Below are positions 1 to 13,334 of a stretch of DNA of 64,000 nt, in pieces. Position 1 is the first letter of the stretch, and every line of letters begins with the position of its first letter. Position numbers and translations under genes: made by a program. The stretch spans positions 1,736,001 through 1,800,000 of the forward strand of contig JADFUC010001889.1 of assembly GCA_019722365.1 (NCBI GenBank). The letters are read 5' to 3'. Under the pieces are notes generated by a model, which saw only the letters and a list, made by a program, of their open reading frames with translations, had not been told where the DNA came from and did not search any database. Source of the DNA: Lithospermum erythrorhizon (lineage: Eukaryota; Streptophyta; Magnoliopsida; Boraginales; Boraginaceae).

Positions 1-2460
1 CTTTGGTGGACGGCCCACCTCTTTATGTTCGGTTGAAGGCTCTCAAGGCCCCACTAAAGGCCTTGAATCTGGGGAAGAAGCCTTGGGAGTATTTTTAGAA
101 GCAAGGAGGCTAATGTTGTATCTGGCATTGGTCCAAGCTCATATGGACGATCCTTTGAATGACACCTTAAAATCCAAATGCCATGAGTTGCGAGAGCGGG
201 CTAATTTCTTGTTGGCGGCCGAGAGGAGCTTCATCAATGTAAATCACAGCACGATGGTTGGAGGGGATCAATGCATTGGCACGATAGTCTTATCAACGGA
301 TAACGCGAGAAATTCCATCTCTCACATTGTTAAGTCGGATGGGTCTTTCACTTCTTCTCCGGAGGAGGTGTCTTCTCTACTTGTGGACTTCTATGTGGTT
401 TTGGTTCTTCTAGAGCATCCACCATCGAGTAGGGAGGTGCGACGAATGGATATGTTTTGAGTAATGGCCGATGGTGTTTTTGCTTTCCTCGTGGTTCTTG
501 ACATCGGTGATACGGGAGGCTTTGTTTGATATTGGGAATTTAAAAAGGCTCCGTCCGACGGTTCTCTTCCGCTTTCAAGTCTCGTTGGGATTTGGTGGGA
601 GGTGATGTTTGTAGAGCCGTTAGGGAGTTCTTTGTTACGGGAGTCCTCTTGAAGAATTGGAACCATACGATTCTTGCCCTCTTACCGAAGGTTTCGGGGT
701 CTCCACGGGTTAGTGACTTCAGGCGATTGGGTCAATTAACGCCTCAGAGTAAGGTCATTACTAAGATCTTATCACTGCCTGCCTATCTTTTCTTCCTGCA
801 TTTGCTGACGAGGCTCGGACGGCTACAAGCAAGCGGCGAAACATCATGATAATATCCGGCCGCATTGTGAGTTAGTTCGGGTTATAACGTATCGAGGCGC
901 ATCTGAAATGTATGCTTATGGTGGACATTCGGAAGGCCTTTGATACGGTTTCATGGAACTTTTTAGAGGCTGTTTGGTGGGTAATGCTGCCGGGGTTTTC
1001 TTCATTGGTCGGATCATGGTCAGGTTCGAAGCCCACTTTCTCGATCTCTTTTAATGGGCGCAGATTCATGGATATTACATTTCAAGGCGCAGGGTCGAGA
1101 CAAGCGCGATCCTCACGCCACCGCACTTTTCCTTCTTTGTATTGAGTATCTCTCCCGACTACTCAAGCGCAGCACCAGGGACGCTTAAGCCATCCACGAT
1201 GTGAAGGATTTCACATTACTCACCTTGCATTTGCGGATGATCTAATGCTTTTCTCTTATGGTAAGATTTGTGCGCTGTTGATATCCCAGACATGCTTCGA
1301 GACATTTTGGTGGAGTTTCGGTTCTTGCTTTAATCCCGCTTAAGTCATCCATCTTCTAAATGGGAAGCGATGACCGAAAGAGAAAGTATTTTGAACGTGC
1401 GGTTTCTCTCGAGAAAAGCACATTTTAGCGCCAATTCGCCTTTGGCCCCTATTTTGTATCGGTCAGCGAATTCTCACCTTCACTTCCGAGGTTACTTTAC
1501 GAGCATATTCGTAAACGGGGTCATCATACTCTTCTTATAATGGAAGCGGAACTCATTAGGATCGCTTATCTCGTGGAGTCGAGGTTCTCGTTCCGTGTTT
1601 TCCCTTACATGACGCGGGTCCTTTAAAAAAGATCTGCTCACATGCATCTCGCTTCTTCTTAAAGGTAGGACCGCTCGTGTGTCTTCGGGGATGATATCCG
1701 CACTCCTGCTGGGCGCGGGTTTGGTCTTATGGATTCGAATGGAATGTCATTACTAACTCGGGCCATTGGCATCTCTATCGTGGATAAATAATCTATCTGG
1801 GGTCGCTTTGTCAAGCACTTCTATTTGGGGTCTACTCCTTTTTGGGACTATTCGCCTCGAGATCGGGATTCGTTCCTTTTCAAGAGGTTGTGCACCATTC
1901 GGGATCAGCTCCTCTTACATTTCGGAGGTGTCGGCTGCACATTGGGCAGGCTACACCGGCTGCTGCGCGGCGTGGAGATTTGATATCGCTCGTTTACGAA
2001 GTTTCGAGTTCTCACCCGACGCATCTCGATGCGCGGATTATTTGGAGGCCTTTCATTCCTCCCAAATTTTCCTTCACCCTTTGGTTATCTTGTCGGAAAC
2101 GGTTGGCTACTCGGGACTCTCTCAGCTTCATGAACCTCGATGACGTTACATGTGTTTTTTGCAGGAATGCAGCTGAGACTTTGCCTCATTTGTTCTTTTC
2201 ATGTCCATTCACCTCGGCTATATGGAGTACTATACTCTGGTCCCGCCGGGCAAATGGAAAGTGCATGACTACTTCGGGAGAGTGCCATCGTTGGATCAAG
2301 CAGTGAGTACTACGCAAAGAGTACTGCCAAGCGCCATTCTACTTGCTTTCTTTGCATATCGTCCACGAGATTCGAGGCGCGAACGGGTGTCATGGATCAA
2401 GAACTCCATTTCCCCGAGGCCATCATCAAGTAGTGGTCAAACTAGTCACCCACCGTGACA
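1..2460 (+). mobile_element. Degenerate LINE (non-LTR retrotransposon), 5' end outside window
   Basis: Conserved landmarks of a plant L1-type ORF2 appear in order across changing frames. At 200-400 is the linker between endonuclease and reverse transcriptase (LLAAERSF ... RNSISHIVKSDGSF ... VDFY). At 590-770 is the reverse-transcriptase entry region (VG-DV, FF-TG-LLK-WNHT, LLPK, VSDFR, ITKIL). The KAFDTVSW block lies at 935-965. A garbled RQGDPLSP-like stretch near 1090-1165 is followed by IEYLSRLLK. The catalytic-box equivalent FADDLMLFS is near 1220-1250. A zinc-binding zf-RVT region (WRPFIPPKF ... CVFCRNAAETLPHLFFSCPF) is at 2045-2225. Many stops and frameshifts separate these blocks, so the copy is dead. 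The endonuclease would lie left of the window. The 3' end is not sharp; T-rich sequence to about 2700 may be its tail. Confidence 0.85.
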
Positions 2461-4040
2461 TTGATCGCCATACCCGTCAGCAGAGGATCACCTTTCGATA
2501 ATGAGGCTCTTCAGGTACTCTTCCTTATCGGGTTTTGTCCCAAATGGGTTTTTGGCTCAATAAGTGTTTTAACGATACTTCAAGCTGCTCCCACTTTAAT
2601 TCACCACTTATCCATGTCTCTTACAAATTTTTAATGCTTTTATTTTTGATTGTATGAGTTGTATGACTTTTTTTGAGTTCTCACACGTCCTATACGCCGA
2701 ATGATTTTTTTCCGATTTATATATATATTATTAAAAAATGTTAAGTAGGTTCATGTTGTAAAATGTAATATATGATCTACCGAGCATCATCTGCCGAACT
2801 CTTTAATTATTATTAAATCAGGAATTTGCCGTCTAACTCGGATCATTTTTCCATCTTATTCAAAAAATTCAGATATAATTTAACACAAACAAGATTTAGC
2901 CTATGAGGCTAATCTGCATTACAAAAATTTAAAAGAGAAAATAAAGAAAACTTACAAAGAAAGAAGAGATCCGGAAACCAGAGCAACAAGTTTCTTTTAA
3001 TTTCAAACGCTGAATGTAAAGTAAATCCCAGTAAGTCGAAGTTATTATCATCTCAAACAAAATAATATTTCGTAAAGCATAGTTGGCATGAGATTAGATG
3101 TCTCTATCCCTATGCTCATTCGTGAAACAGAATACTTGACAATATGATATAAAAGGTTTATTAAAGTAACGGACCCTTCTATTTCCTTCAAAATATAACA
3201 CTAGTAATAATATAATTGATTCATGATGATATGCTCTAAGCATAAATACACAATGTGAATCACAGATCATATATAAAAGTTCGAATTTCGAATACACATA
3301 CATAAGTATCATTTCATTTGTTTCATGTATTTATATATGTTCATGGAGGTAACTCATTGATTCATTCTACTTTTGGATTGCTTGTCCTTCAATAACAGAT
3401 GTGCTTGGCGCCTCGGAGACAACCCCATCTCTATTAGATTGTATCCATGTTTATGGGGTGTTCTCTGAATTATCTCCTAAAGCATACAAAGGGCATGACT
3501 TTGCATTCAAAACTTAAAGATTGTGTGATTAGACGGAACAAATCCAAAGAAGTATGGTCGGATGTTGAATGAAAGTAAACATGTGCGATCAAGTGAAACA
3601 TCTTAGATAAATTGATATGAGAGTAGTACATGAGATGGTATAGGTTGATGGCACAAGAATAGTGAGATGGATAGCTCAAAAAGATCAAATTCAGGAGTTG
3701 TAATATATCTTGTATCAATTCAGTGACAAAAATGTTAATGATGCAATCAGTTTCATCAAATGCTAACTAATTATCAAATCCCTCACTTGATAAAGAGTAA
3801 AGACATATATGAACTAGAAGCAGATGCAATGCAACTATCAAAATTCAGGGTGTTAGAAGGACAAGGAGAACAAGCAAAAATTATGAACAGTGCAGGGGAG
3901 TTGTGGTCAAATATCCAGAACTTAAAATTTTGTTCCACAGTTGCAATTCACAAAGAAAATGGAAGGCTCAAACTCTAGGAAAATGATACAGCATTCACAA
4001 TAGGATTGCAGCAATGGAAAAAGAGTACACTTTCTACATT
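2461..4040. other. Intergenic, no gene recognised
   Basis: AT-rich spacer between the LINE remnant and the 3' end of the alpha/beta hydrolase. Short ORFs here (72-82 codons) show no family motif, no splice structure and ordinary AT-rich composition. The part adjoining 4041 is expected to hold the 3' UTR of the minus-strand hydrolase. Confidence 0.6.
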
Positions 4041-6054
4041 CTAAGAAGCATCACATCTTCCTGATACAAGGGCTTTTATGATTCTGTCTCCCATTCCATC
4101 AGCAAAAGGGAAGAAGTGGCCAGAGCCTTGAAGTTCATGATAACAAACCCAAGGGAGACGCTCGACAATGAAGCCTTGCAATTTGATTGGTACAAGGGTA
4201 TCCTCATCGCCCGTGAATAGGTGCACCGAACCATCTCCATTTGGAAATACGTTCTCCAGATCCATGGGATCGAATTCCCAGTTGCCAAAAGCGACCATCA
4301 TATCTCGGTGGACGGACTCGTACTCTCCTTGTTGTCTCACCTGTGCATCATTTTTCCAGGCGAACCAACCAGAATAAGACTATGAAGTCAGTGAAAAGAA
4401 TTCTGTAGGAATAATGATGGCAGACCATATTCACTACATATTCATAGTACTTTCACTCATGATTATTTGCCCTTTTGAAAACTGATACAAGTTTATATCA
4501 TAAAGTGAGCTAGGAGACTATAAACCATACATACATTTTCTGGTTTTCGAGAAATAATCCTGGGCAGCAATTCGTTGTCCTCACGGGAAAGAATAGCACG
4601 GCTGCGAGCTACAACACTATTAGAAGGAAAGAACTTTTGAGTGTTCCACCAGTAGGTAAGCCATGGTAAATAGTGAGCAACACGAAGAGACCACTGATCT
4701 TGAACAAACTGCAGGTTGTATGCCTCTGTAGACATATTGGCAGGAAAACTTTTCCACCAGTAATTTACAACTGGTGCTATAAGAGCTGCTCCAGCCAACC
4801 TGAAATACATGATATGAAAAGCCATATTCGTGGAATCGAGGTGTTAAGTCAACTACTGGAATGACATAGTTTTCTATATTTCTGGTTCATGAGATGTTGA
4901 CAACTATACCTATGAGGAATGTACTTGAGGCATGTCCAAACAGCCTCCCCTCCCATGGAAAATCCTGATACATAGAATTTGGATCCTAGTTCCAATTGAT
5001 CAGCAAGTTGTTCCACATCTTGAGCCATTGTCTTTACCGTCCTTTTTGGATGAGGATCACTCTCTCCATAACCAGGTCTATCAAATGTTACAATGTACAC
5101 TCCGAGGCTCTGGATTGTCTCCTGTAGTAATTGTGAAAACCAAATTAACATAATTTACAGACTACATAAAAGAAAACACAGATTATAAACCATGGATACA
5201 AAATGTTTACCGCAGAAAGAGTTGACTCGAACGAAAGATCATGCCTGCAACTATCAAATCCATGGATGTAAACTATTTTATGTTTTGCACTTTCCTTTGG
5301 GACACCGAATTCTTTGTAGGCCAAGTACCTTCCATCCTTCAATTTTATTCTAGGAGCTGTAACAGGAGGACCACCCGATGATCCGCATATCTTAGGGGGG
5401 GGAGGGGTCATTGCTTGGTAAGCATATGCCAAAACACCCCCAAAGAACACTAGCAATATTGTCTTAAACATCACTGAATTTTGATCACAAAGTCAACCAA
5501 ATAGCAAATGAATTAGCATGACTATAAAAACTAAGAAATGCTTGATATGTAATACGAAGTAGACATTTTGGCATCCAGAAAAATTTAAGATATTAACCTC
5601 CTGCTAAATTGCATAAGTAATTAGACAATTTATTTCAGAGTGGAGAGTATAGAGGAGAAGATTTTGTTAAGTAGGCCTTGAATATGTGCTACTAAAATTA
5701 AAATGTTGATAATACCCTTTTTTAATTGTTAAAAAACACAATTGTTAGTTACATGTACAAACTAGTACAACTCTTGTAAGTACTCAAAATATTACAAGCA
5801 TTTCGAATTGTCATGAAGATTCAAAAAACATCCCATGTTAATTTATATTCGATCGTCTACTTTTTCATCCATATAACTTCGAGTTTTCATCGCAATATTA
5901 ATACCATTAAAATCACTTCTATAGTACTAATAGTAGCATTTGATTAAAGGAGTGAAGAATACTAACCAGAAGTGAAGAAAGAATTGTGAATTGGTTTTCT
6001 GGTGTGAGACCTTGCTGAGGAAGCTGATATTTTCCTGCTTGCTTCTGCTCCCAT
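4041..6054 (-). CDS. Alpha/beta hydrolase, membrane-anchored, five exons
   Basis: Reconstructed as exons 6054-5967, 5473-5211, 5121-4910, 4799-4535 and 4340-4041. All introns are GT-AG, phases agree at every junction, and the product is 375 residues. Residues 1-30 are basic and Ser-rich (MGAEASRKISASS). A hydrophobic segment at about 31-47 probably anchors the protein. It is followed by a Pro-rich linker (PPPPKICG) and GGPPVTAPRIKL. The fold landmarks are the oxyanion HGFDSCRHD, the DRPGYGESDPHP strand, the nucleophile elbow GFSMGG (Ser near 172), the acid in FTGDEDTLVP (Asp321 or 323) and the base in GSGHFFP (His near 351). The triad is therefore complete and the enzyme is predicted active. 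The substrate is unknown; esterase or lipase-like activity is the generic expectation. The start was chosen because the short first exon supplies the conserved basic leader and splices in phase. Confidence 0.9.
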
Positions 6055-7560
6055 TACTGGACAAATTTATTTCAACCTTTCCTTTTCTCTTGCAATTTGT
6101 AAGGATGATGCTCAAGCCATCCTACCTTTTTATTGCCAGGTTAGAATTGTTTATTTTTTTGTAGAAATTTTTACGAGAACAGTTGCGGTTAGATTTAATA
6201 ATACGGTTAGATTAATATTCGTTAATATTCGTATGCGAAATTTGATAGCAAAAATGATACGTACTTAAAATGTATCGTTTTAAGATGAGTACAGTGAGAA
6301 AAATTGAGCAAGTATGCGAAATTAGAGAGATATTTACGTTTTAAGCGAGTATCTTGAAGGCAGGTGAAAATTAGTAGAATGATCTTTGCGATGGAGGGAG
6401 TATTTGTATTGTATATCTTGATAAGCTATATCGATAAAATTACGTTTAATTATTTTTTCGTTAGTATTCCTAAAAGGTACAACTATAAAAAAATAAAAAA
6501 TAAATAATCTTTTCAGAACGGAATGAATATTTTTTACTGTATGTAACTCATTAATGACTTTTCATTTAACCAATCAATTACTCCAGTCTTTTTATTTTTT
6601 ATTTTAAGCAACAACGTTGAAGACATTCGACATGTTACTCTTTTCTAATATACAAATTTCTCTAAAGTGTAAGTATTTGACCATGATTGATTTGGTAAAG
6701 TATATTAATGAAAAACAAGTCAAATAAGTGCAGGCTTAATGGCAAACATTTTCCATCTTGGAGACTTGGAGGTTTAAATATATTAGTAGATTCTTGAGTT
6801 TGATGATTTGGTTATTATAATTTACTTATTGGGCTAAAAATAATTTAATTTAATTATGTAGTACTACTTTAAATGTCTAGCTATTGTCTCTTTCAATTTT
6901 TAAGTACATTTTAATTGATATTATGTTGACCAACGTTTCACGTTGAAAGATAAGTTTAAGTATTCTAAATTTATTTAATTTAAATAATATTTCTTTTATC
7001 TCTTTATCTAAGGTCTATTTTACTAAAATAATAATTCATTTTAAGGTATTATTTTATCAAATTAGGTAAGAAAAAATGGATGAAAAATTTTGTTTGTAAG
7101 ATGAATTCAAATTTTTATTAAATTTTATGCAAAATTAAATAATCCTTAGAAAAAGGAATAGAGGGAATATTGTAATAGTATAGGACAAATTATCTTCTTT
7201 TTTACTATTACAATTGTATGTTACTTTCCAAATTATAACTATATTCCTAATACTGTGATACATAATCCTCAAAATTTTTAATTTATAGGAATAATTTCGT
7301 GTGTATAGAAAACTATCCATAGGAATAATTATTTTTTGTTTAAATATAGAAAACTATCCATAGGAATAATTATTTTATTTAAATATAGAAAAGTATCCTC
7401 ATCTAACACCAAACTAGTTGCAACAGATCATGCCCGTTACTGTCCGATTTCATTCTTGTCATTTTCATAAATGACATTACACTAATAAATAATTATTAAA
7501 TTCAGTTTTGACTCTTATTTTAACTGTATTAGCATTATAGAATATTTAATAATCTTCTTA
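6055..7560. other. Intergenic, hydrolase upstream region and AT-rich spacer
   Basis: Presumed 5' UTR and promoter of the minus-strand hydrolase next to 6055, then spacer with no coding signal. A short tandem duplication occurs at about 7300-7395: the word ATAGAAAACTATCCATAGG recurs after about 43 bp, each time followed by AATAATTATTTT. A third partial copy reads AAAGTATCC. Confidence 0.55.
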
Positions 7561-10500
7561 TCCAATGGTAGTTATAAAAGGAGAAGTGCACTGCAGTGCA
7601 CGCACTATGATCATGGGACCAGGCGCGTGGAGCAATTTTTTTTTTTTCTTTTTTTTCATTTTTTTTTTTTTAAACGTTTTTTTAAATTATCAACTACCAT
7701 ATAAATTCTCTCGACTCGGGATAGCGTACTAAATTAATAATTAAATTCCCCATTTTTCGTTCATTTTTCATTATTTTAGATTATTTAATAAATATATTTT
7801 TGCACTCCCAGGCTAGAATAGGATCTTAAATTAATAATAATTTGTGCTTTTTCGTTCATTTTTCATTCATTTTTCATTATTATAGATTATTTAATAAAGC
7901 TACAAAATAATATTTTAGTATAAGGCCTTTCACAGGGGATAGGGTCTTAAATTAATAATTTGTGCTTTTTAGTTAGATTTCATTATTTTATATCTTGTGC
8001 CAGTATGTTTTTTTCATTGCATTTTCACTTGAATATTTTTATTTCTGCTAGCTTCTTTAAGATAATATTTTTATTTTCCGTACCGGTGATAGAGTCGCTT
8101 AATTAATAATTACGTGTTCTTTTCATTCTTCATTATTTACATGAAGCGATTAAGTATACGATTATCTTTTTTTTTAGTAATTGACCGTATTGAATAAACG
8201 TCGTTTGTACGTTGACACCTTAATTCGTGGAATTGTTGGCGTGATTTTTTCTTTTCCATTTCCTTTTTTTCAATTATGTTTTTTTCAATCGTCGGCTACG
8301 GTGAGAAAGCGATAAATTAATACTGATTATTTAATAAGCATAGATAATGTTTTTTTGCCCGTCCAGGCTACAGTATAGGGTGCTAAATTAATAAATTGAG
8401 ATCTTTTTAGTTTCCTTTTCATTATTTACATCTGCTGATCGTATGCGATGTGTTTTTTTTACGTGAATAATTTTTTTTCTTTTTTCTTTAATAGTTGTTA
8501 TTCCGATTATATTCTGATAGAAGCTTCGATAAATTAATACTCGATTATTTAATAAACTCTCTAAGATATTAAATATTTTTTGACCCCACTCGACTTCGGG
8601 GAATAAGTCTTAAATTAAATAATTCATGCTCTTTTCGTTCGCTTTCATTAAGCACGTGATTAAGTATCTTGTGATTTTGTTTTTTAGTTGTCGAACCAAC
8701 TATTGAATAAAGAATATCATACAGCCGTAATTTGAGAAATTTGGAACTTATGGTTGTGGGATCGTCGGTCAATGTGATTGTTTTTTATCTCTTTTTTGGT
8801 TTTTCAATTTCATTTTGTAATAATCAGTACAATGTTTTGATTTTTTCTGATTATCTGGCTACGATAAAAATTTGATAAATTAATCTTCGATTATTTTAAT
8901 AATAAATTCCTACAAGCTAATATTTTTTTCCCGTCCGACTAGGGAATAGTGCTAAATTAATAATTCTACGCATTGTCATATGCGACTGTGCTTTTTTCGT
9001 TCATTTTTCACATGATTTTCCCCTTTTTAGCGGTTTCTTTTCTTGGAGTTATCAGCTACGATAAGCTTCGATAAATTATCTACAAATTATTTAATAAATT
9101 ATGCGAGATAACATTTTTCATTGGCAGTTAAAAGCGCATGTTATATTTTACAAAATTAGTTAGGCAGCTTTTTGAATGAAACCTTGATGCCGTGTTTGGC
9201 ATTACTCTTAATCTGTGTAAAGGCTGTGATGTATGAGCACTTGTGATTATAGTTTTCCATCGCGTGGCTCTTTTTTAATTTTTTTCTTTTTTTTTAAAAA
9301 GCTTCGATAAGTATCTTCGATTATTTAATAAACTCTCTAAGGTAATATTTTTGGCCGGTCTTGATTCGGGGATAGGGTGCTAAATTAATCATTCGTATTT
9401 TTTTCCATTCCTTTTTTATTTTTATTTCTGATGATCGACTCTCTTGTAAAGAAGCTAGATAAGTCATCTTCGGTATTTAATGACTTTCTCTTGTATATAA
9501 GACATAGTGATGTATGAGCCACGCGATGGTCATACGTTTCCGTGCGGCGTGACTCTCTTTTCTTTTTCTTTTGATTGATTTAATTTTTTTCTTTTTTTAT
9601 AAAAAATTCGATCGATAATTGCAATTATTTAATAAAATCTCTAAGGTATGTACAGCGTTCTTGATTAAGGATGGGTGCTAAATTAATCATTCGTGTTTTT
9701 TCCATTTCCTTTTTTATTTTTTATTTGCAATGATCAACTATTGTAAAAAGCTAAGACCAGAATTTCATACATTCAATTCTTTAATAAACTCTCTAAGATG
9801 TATTTTGGTCCCAGGATTAGGGTGTATTCGTGTTCTTTTTCCAATTACTCATTCTTGAGAAGCTCGATAAGTGTAATACTCAATTCTTGATAAACTACGT
9901 AAGATAATATTTTTAGTCGTCTTGGCTGGGGATAAGTGCTTGGTTTTTTTTACAATTATCATCTACAATATAAGCACGATAAATTAATAGTCGATTAATT
10001 AAAAAACTCTCTAATATAATTAACTCTCTTTATATATCTTAGTATATATTAAAGACTCTTGTGTGGTGTCGCGCGTAGTCTGTCACGGCTAGAAAAGCGT
10101 GTGTGGCTAATTTTTTTTGCTTTTTTTTGTTTTCTTCGATAATTAATACTCGCATATTTTTGCGGTCACTCGAGGATAGGGTTAAATTATTAATTAGATG
10201 CTTTCATTCCTTTTTTTCATTTTAATTTTTTTATGTTATAAAAGCGCGGTAGAAGCTGCTAAATTAATACTCTATTTATTTGTTGTTTTTTTCCTTTTTT
10301 TTAAACACGATAAATTAATACTCGATTCTTTAATAAACTCTCTCTAAGATAATACTTTTGGCCAGTTCGCACTCGGGATAGGGTGCTTGGTTTTTTCTTT
10401 ACAATTATCATTTAAAGTGAAGCTTTCGCTAAATTATCTTGGTTATTTAATAAGCTTCTACAGATAACGTTTTGGCCAGGTCTCGGTGGGAAAGGGTTAC

Positions 10501-11400
10501 AAGTCAACATTATTTTTTCAATTCCTTTTACATTTTTGTTATTTGCAATTATCAACTAAATTAATAAACTCTCTAAGACAATATTTTGGCCGCTCCCGAC
10601 TGGGGGATAGGGTGTTTGGTTTTTTTCTGATTATAAATACGATAGAAGCTTCGATAAATTAATGATAGATTATTTAAAAAACTCTCTAATATAATGAAAT
10701 CTCTTTATATATCTTAGTATATATAATAATAAAGACTCTTGTGTGGTGTCGTGACGTGTAGTCGTATGCTAGAAAGCAGCGTGTGGCTATTTTTTTAATT
10801 TTTTTGCTTTTTTTAAACTCGATAATTAATACTCGATTATTTAATACTCTCTAAAATAATCACTCCATCCCTTTTTTTTGCTATTTTTTTTAACTCGATA
10901 AATAAATACTTGATTCTTTAATAAACTCTCTAAGATACTCCCTCTATCCTTTTTTTAAGGATATTTTCCATATTTAGAAATCCATAATTAAGGTTCCCAT
11001 ATTGATTAATTTGTGAGATAGATATGGAGGAACATTTGAATTAGAGAACTTAAATTTGAAATTTCATTTAAATGCGTGCTTTAGTCAAATGTGCTGGCTC
11101 AGTCAAGAGATGTAAAATAGGTTAGCAATTGAATCAATAGAAGTGTAAACCACGCCTGAGATCTTGGGGAGTAGGAATGAAGCCGACCAATGTCACTGAT
11201 GCCATGTTCCTTTTCATTTATTTTATTTTTGCAATTATCAATTACGGTAGAAGCTTCCGATAATTTAATCATCTTGATTGTTGTAGCTTCTACAAGATAA
11301 TATTTTGAATTAAGTCTAGAGCTGGAAATTGGATAGGGTGCTAAATTAATAGTCCGCTAAAATTATAAGATAATATATTTTGACAATTCGGCTAAATTTA
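7560..11400. repeat. Degenerate repeat cluster resembling pogo/Emigrant-type termini
   Basis: About 14 imperfect copies of a two-part motif occur at irregular 90-350 bp spacing. One part reads TTCGATAAATTAATACTCG then ATTATTTAATAAACTCTCTA and AGATAATATTTTTGGCC. The other reads CGACTCGGGGATAGGG then TGCTAAATTAATAATTCG. They are separated by T-rich filler. Clear instances lie near 7720, 7940, 8370, 8600, 8940, 9365, 9665, 9935, 10375, 10605 and 11330. A larger unit is duplicated at about 9965-10125 and 10645-10810, including GACTCTTGTGTGGTGTCG. Short runs such as GATAGAAGCTTCGATAAATT resemble the CTCTATAAATTAATA termini of plant pogo-like MITEs, which is my basis for the family suggestion. No ORF of note is present. 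Confidence 0.6.
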
Positions 11401-12852
11401 AATGCTTCGATTTTAATTGAACCACTTTTTATATAATTAAGTGTAATAAGTTGTGTAATTACTAACTACCGCAATGATCATTATTTTGCAACTTCATATC
11501 TAGATGAAGTACTAAATCCTTTTGAAATTCATGAACTATGTAAGAACTATTACAAAACTAATGTTGATTAAGTGGTAATATTTTAATATTATAATTAATC
11601 CGTATTTAGATAATGATATTTTGGCCGTCGGTGTGAGGCAACGATAGCTAGTTTAATGTTAAATTGTCAGTATGGTTAATAAAGTTCACAAAAGTAGACT
11701 AAAGTTGTGAATGAGCTGTACTAGTAATAATTGGTTATCTTCCATTAATTAATTACCCAATAGCAATAATTTAGCTTATGAGTGACAAGTTATTTGTAAA
11801 ACCTTAACTTTTGTTCTAATAATTACACGCATGAAGAAATCATCTTTCTTTTTTGGCCACAAGTACGTATTTGATTGCTCATTTTAGTGATAAAATGCTA
11901 ATTTTTACCTTTTAACTTTTCTTAATTTCTACCTCTGGCATCATGATTCCACAAACTCAAATGGGTATTTGACTATTTGCATGAAAGAAATTCATATTTT
12001 ACTGCAAAATTGACTATGTTCATAAGTTGATATTGTGTTACTGCATGGTTGTTTGGTTGAATGATTCAAATGTATTTTTCACAAGGACAGTTCGCTCATC
12101 AAGTCATGAATCACCATGCCTCATGCGTCCACAATCTATCTAGGGTTGGATACGAATTTTTTCGAATATTGGAGTTCGAATTCAAATATCAATCTATCTA
12201 CTAATTTTTTCTAATATTCGAGTTCGAATTCAAATATTGTCGAATACGAATCAAACTCGAATCCGATTTTGCTTTTCGAAAATTTGAATAGATTTTTTTA
12301 TTAATTTATATGAAAATATGTAAACTAGAATTCAATTTCGAGCTCGAATATAAAAAATGACGAATATCGAATCGAATTCGAATACTTTTTTTTTCTAACG
12401 ATAAGATCATTAAAAATGACAATACGGAAAATTCGAATTCGAACTTAATTTTACTATTCGATTCCAATACGGATTCGAATATTGTTGTAAAAATTTAACT
12501 TCGATGATATTCTATTCGAATTCAGTTCGGTTTGATTCTTATCGACCCATATCTACAAGTAGACTTAAATATGAACAATAGTAAGTGATTTCGTCAAATA
12601 CGGAAACTTTCCAATAATTATCGGGTTACCGTTCCTGTTTTATTCGGGTATGGATGAAAAATTATACCCAGAATCAAATTTATAACCTAACCGAGTGAGT
12701 ATTGGTGCGAGTATCGGGTGGTTTCAGGTCCATTATTATTTATTATTTATATAAGAGAGATTCAAATACTCCTAAATCTTTATGCAAAATTAGTGTCCTT
12801 AAAAATAAATAATAAATCCCCACCCCATCGTTGTCTAAACACTCGTGCGAGT
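11401..12852. other. Intergenic, with GAATTCGAA-rich palindromic stretch
   Basis: No gene is recognised. At about 12150-12560 the sequence is dominated by short palindromic words (TTCGAATTCGAAT, TCGAATATCG) repeated in both orientations. This is typical of low-complexity TE ends or self-complementary repeats. The element it comes from cannot be assigned. Confidence 0.5.
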
Positions 12853-12969
12853 ATGGACCAGACGCCATCAGCTCCACCACCTCAACCAACCTTCTCAGCA
12901 TTTAACACCCCTCCTTTTGGGTTAGCACGCAATGTGTTTGATAAAATGCCTAGCTCAACCAACTCTCAG
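12853..12969 (+). other. Possible orphan first exon (39 codons)
   Basis: ATG at 12853 opens a GC-richer stretch (MDQTPSAPPPQPTF, then GLARNVFDKMPSSTNSQ) that ends exactly at CAG followed by GTACG, a plausible splice donor at 12970. Composition differs from the AT-rich surroundings. The words LARNVFDKMP resemble a pentatricopeptide-repeat helix, but a single match is weak. No continuing exon is seen: the next 370 bp are a tandem repeat and then a truncated retrotransposon. It could be a severed first exon, a captured fragment or chance. Confidence 0.3.
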
Positions 12970-13027
12970 GTACGCTTATTTCTTTTAATTCTTTATCTGC
13001 TACTTTTAATACTTAGAGTTTAATGGA

Positions 13028-13334
13028 GACGTCATATCCATATTGTCGACTAGTTAGTAAAATAATGTTTGTTTGGTTTACTTGGTAGTTTTCCAACATA
13101 GAGATGGATGGAGACATATTATTTGTATAGCCGAACATTTAATAGTATAAGGCTTGGTTTGGTTGGTTTATAAGTAGTTTTCCAACACATAGATGAATAA
13201 AGACGTAGCATTCATATAGCCTTCAGTTAGTAGGATAATGTTTGGTTTGGTTGGTTTATGTGGTAGTTTTCCAACGTAGAGCTGAATTTAGACTTTGTAT
13301 TTATATAGTCGACCAGTTACTAGGATAAGGTTTG
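13028..13334. repeat. Tandem repeat, about 3.5 copies of 85-89 bp
   Basis: Units begin near 13028, 13113, 13202 and 13291. Each contains a TATAGTCGACCAGTTAGTAGG-like part, then GGTTTGGTTGGTTTA and GTAGTTTTCCAAC. The fourth copy stops abruptly after GGATAAGGTTTG, exactly where the LTR of the Ty3 element begins (13335). Confidence 0.8.

Noticed and set aside
3470..3718. 82-codon minus-strand ORF downstream of the hydrolase
   Set aside because: Hydrophobic AT-rich translation with no family motif or splice context.
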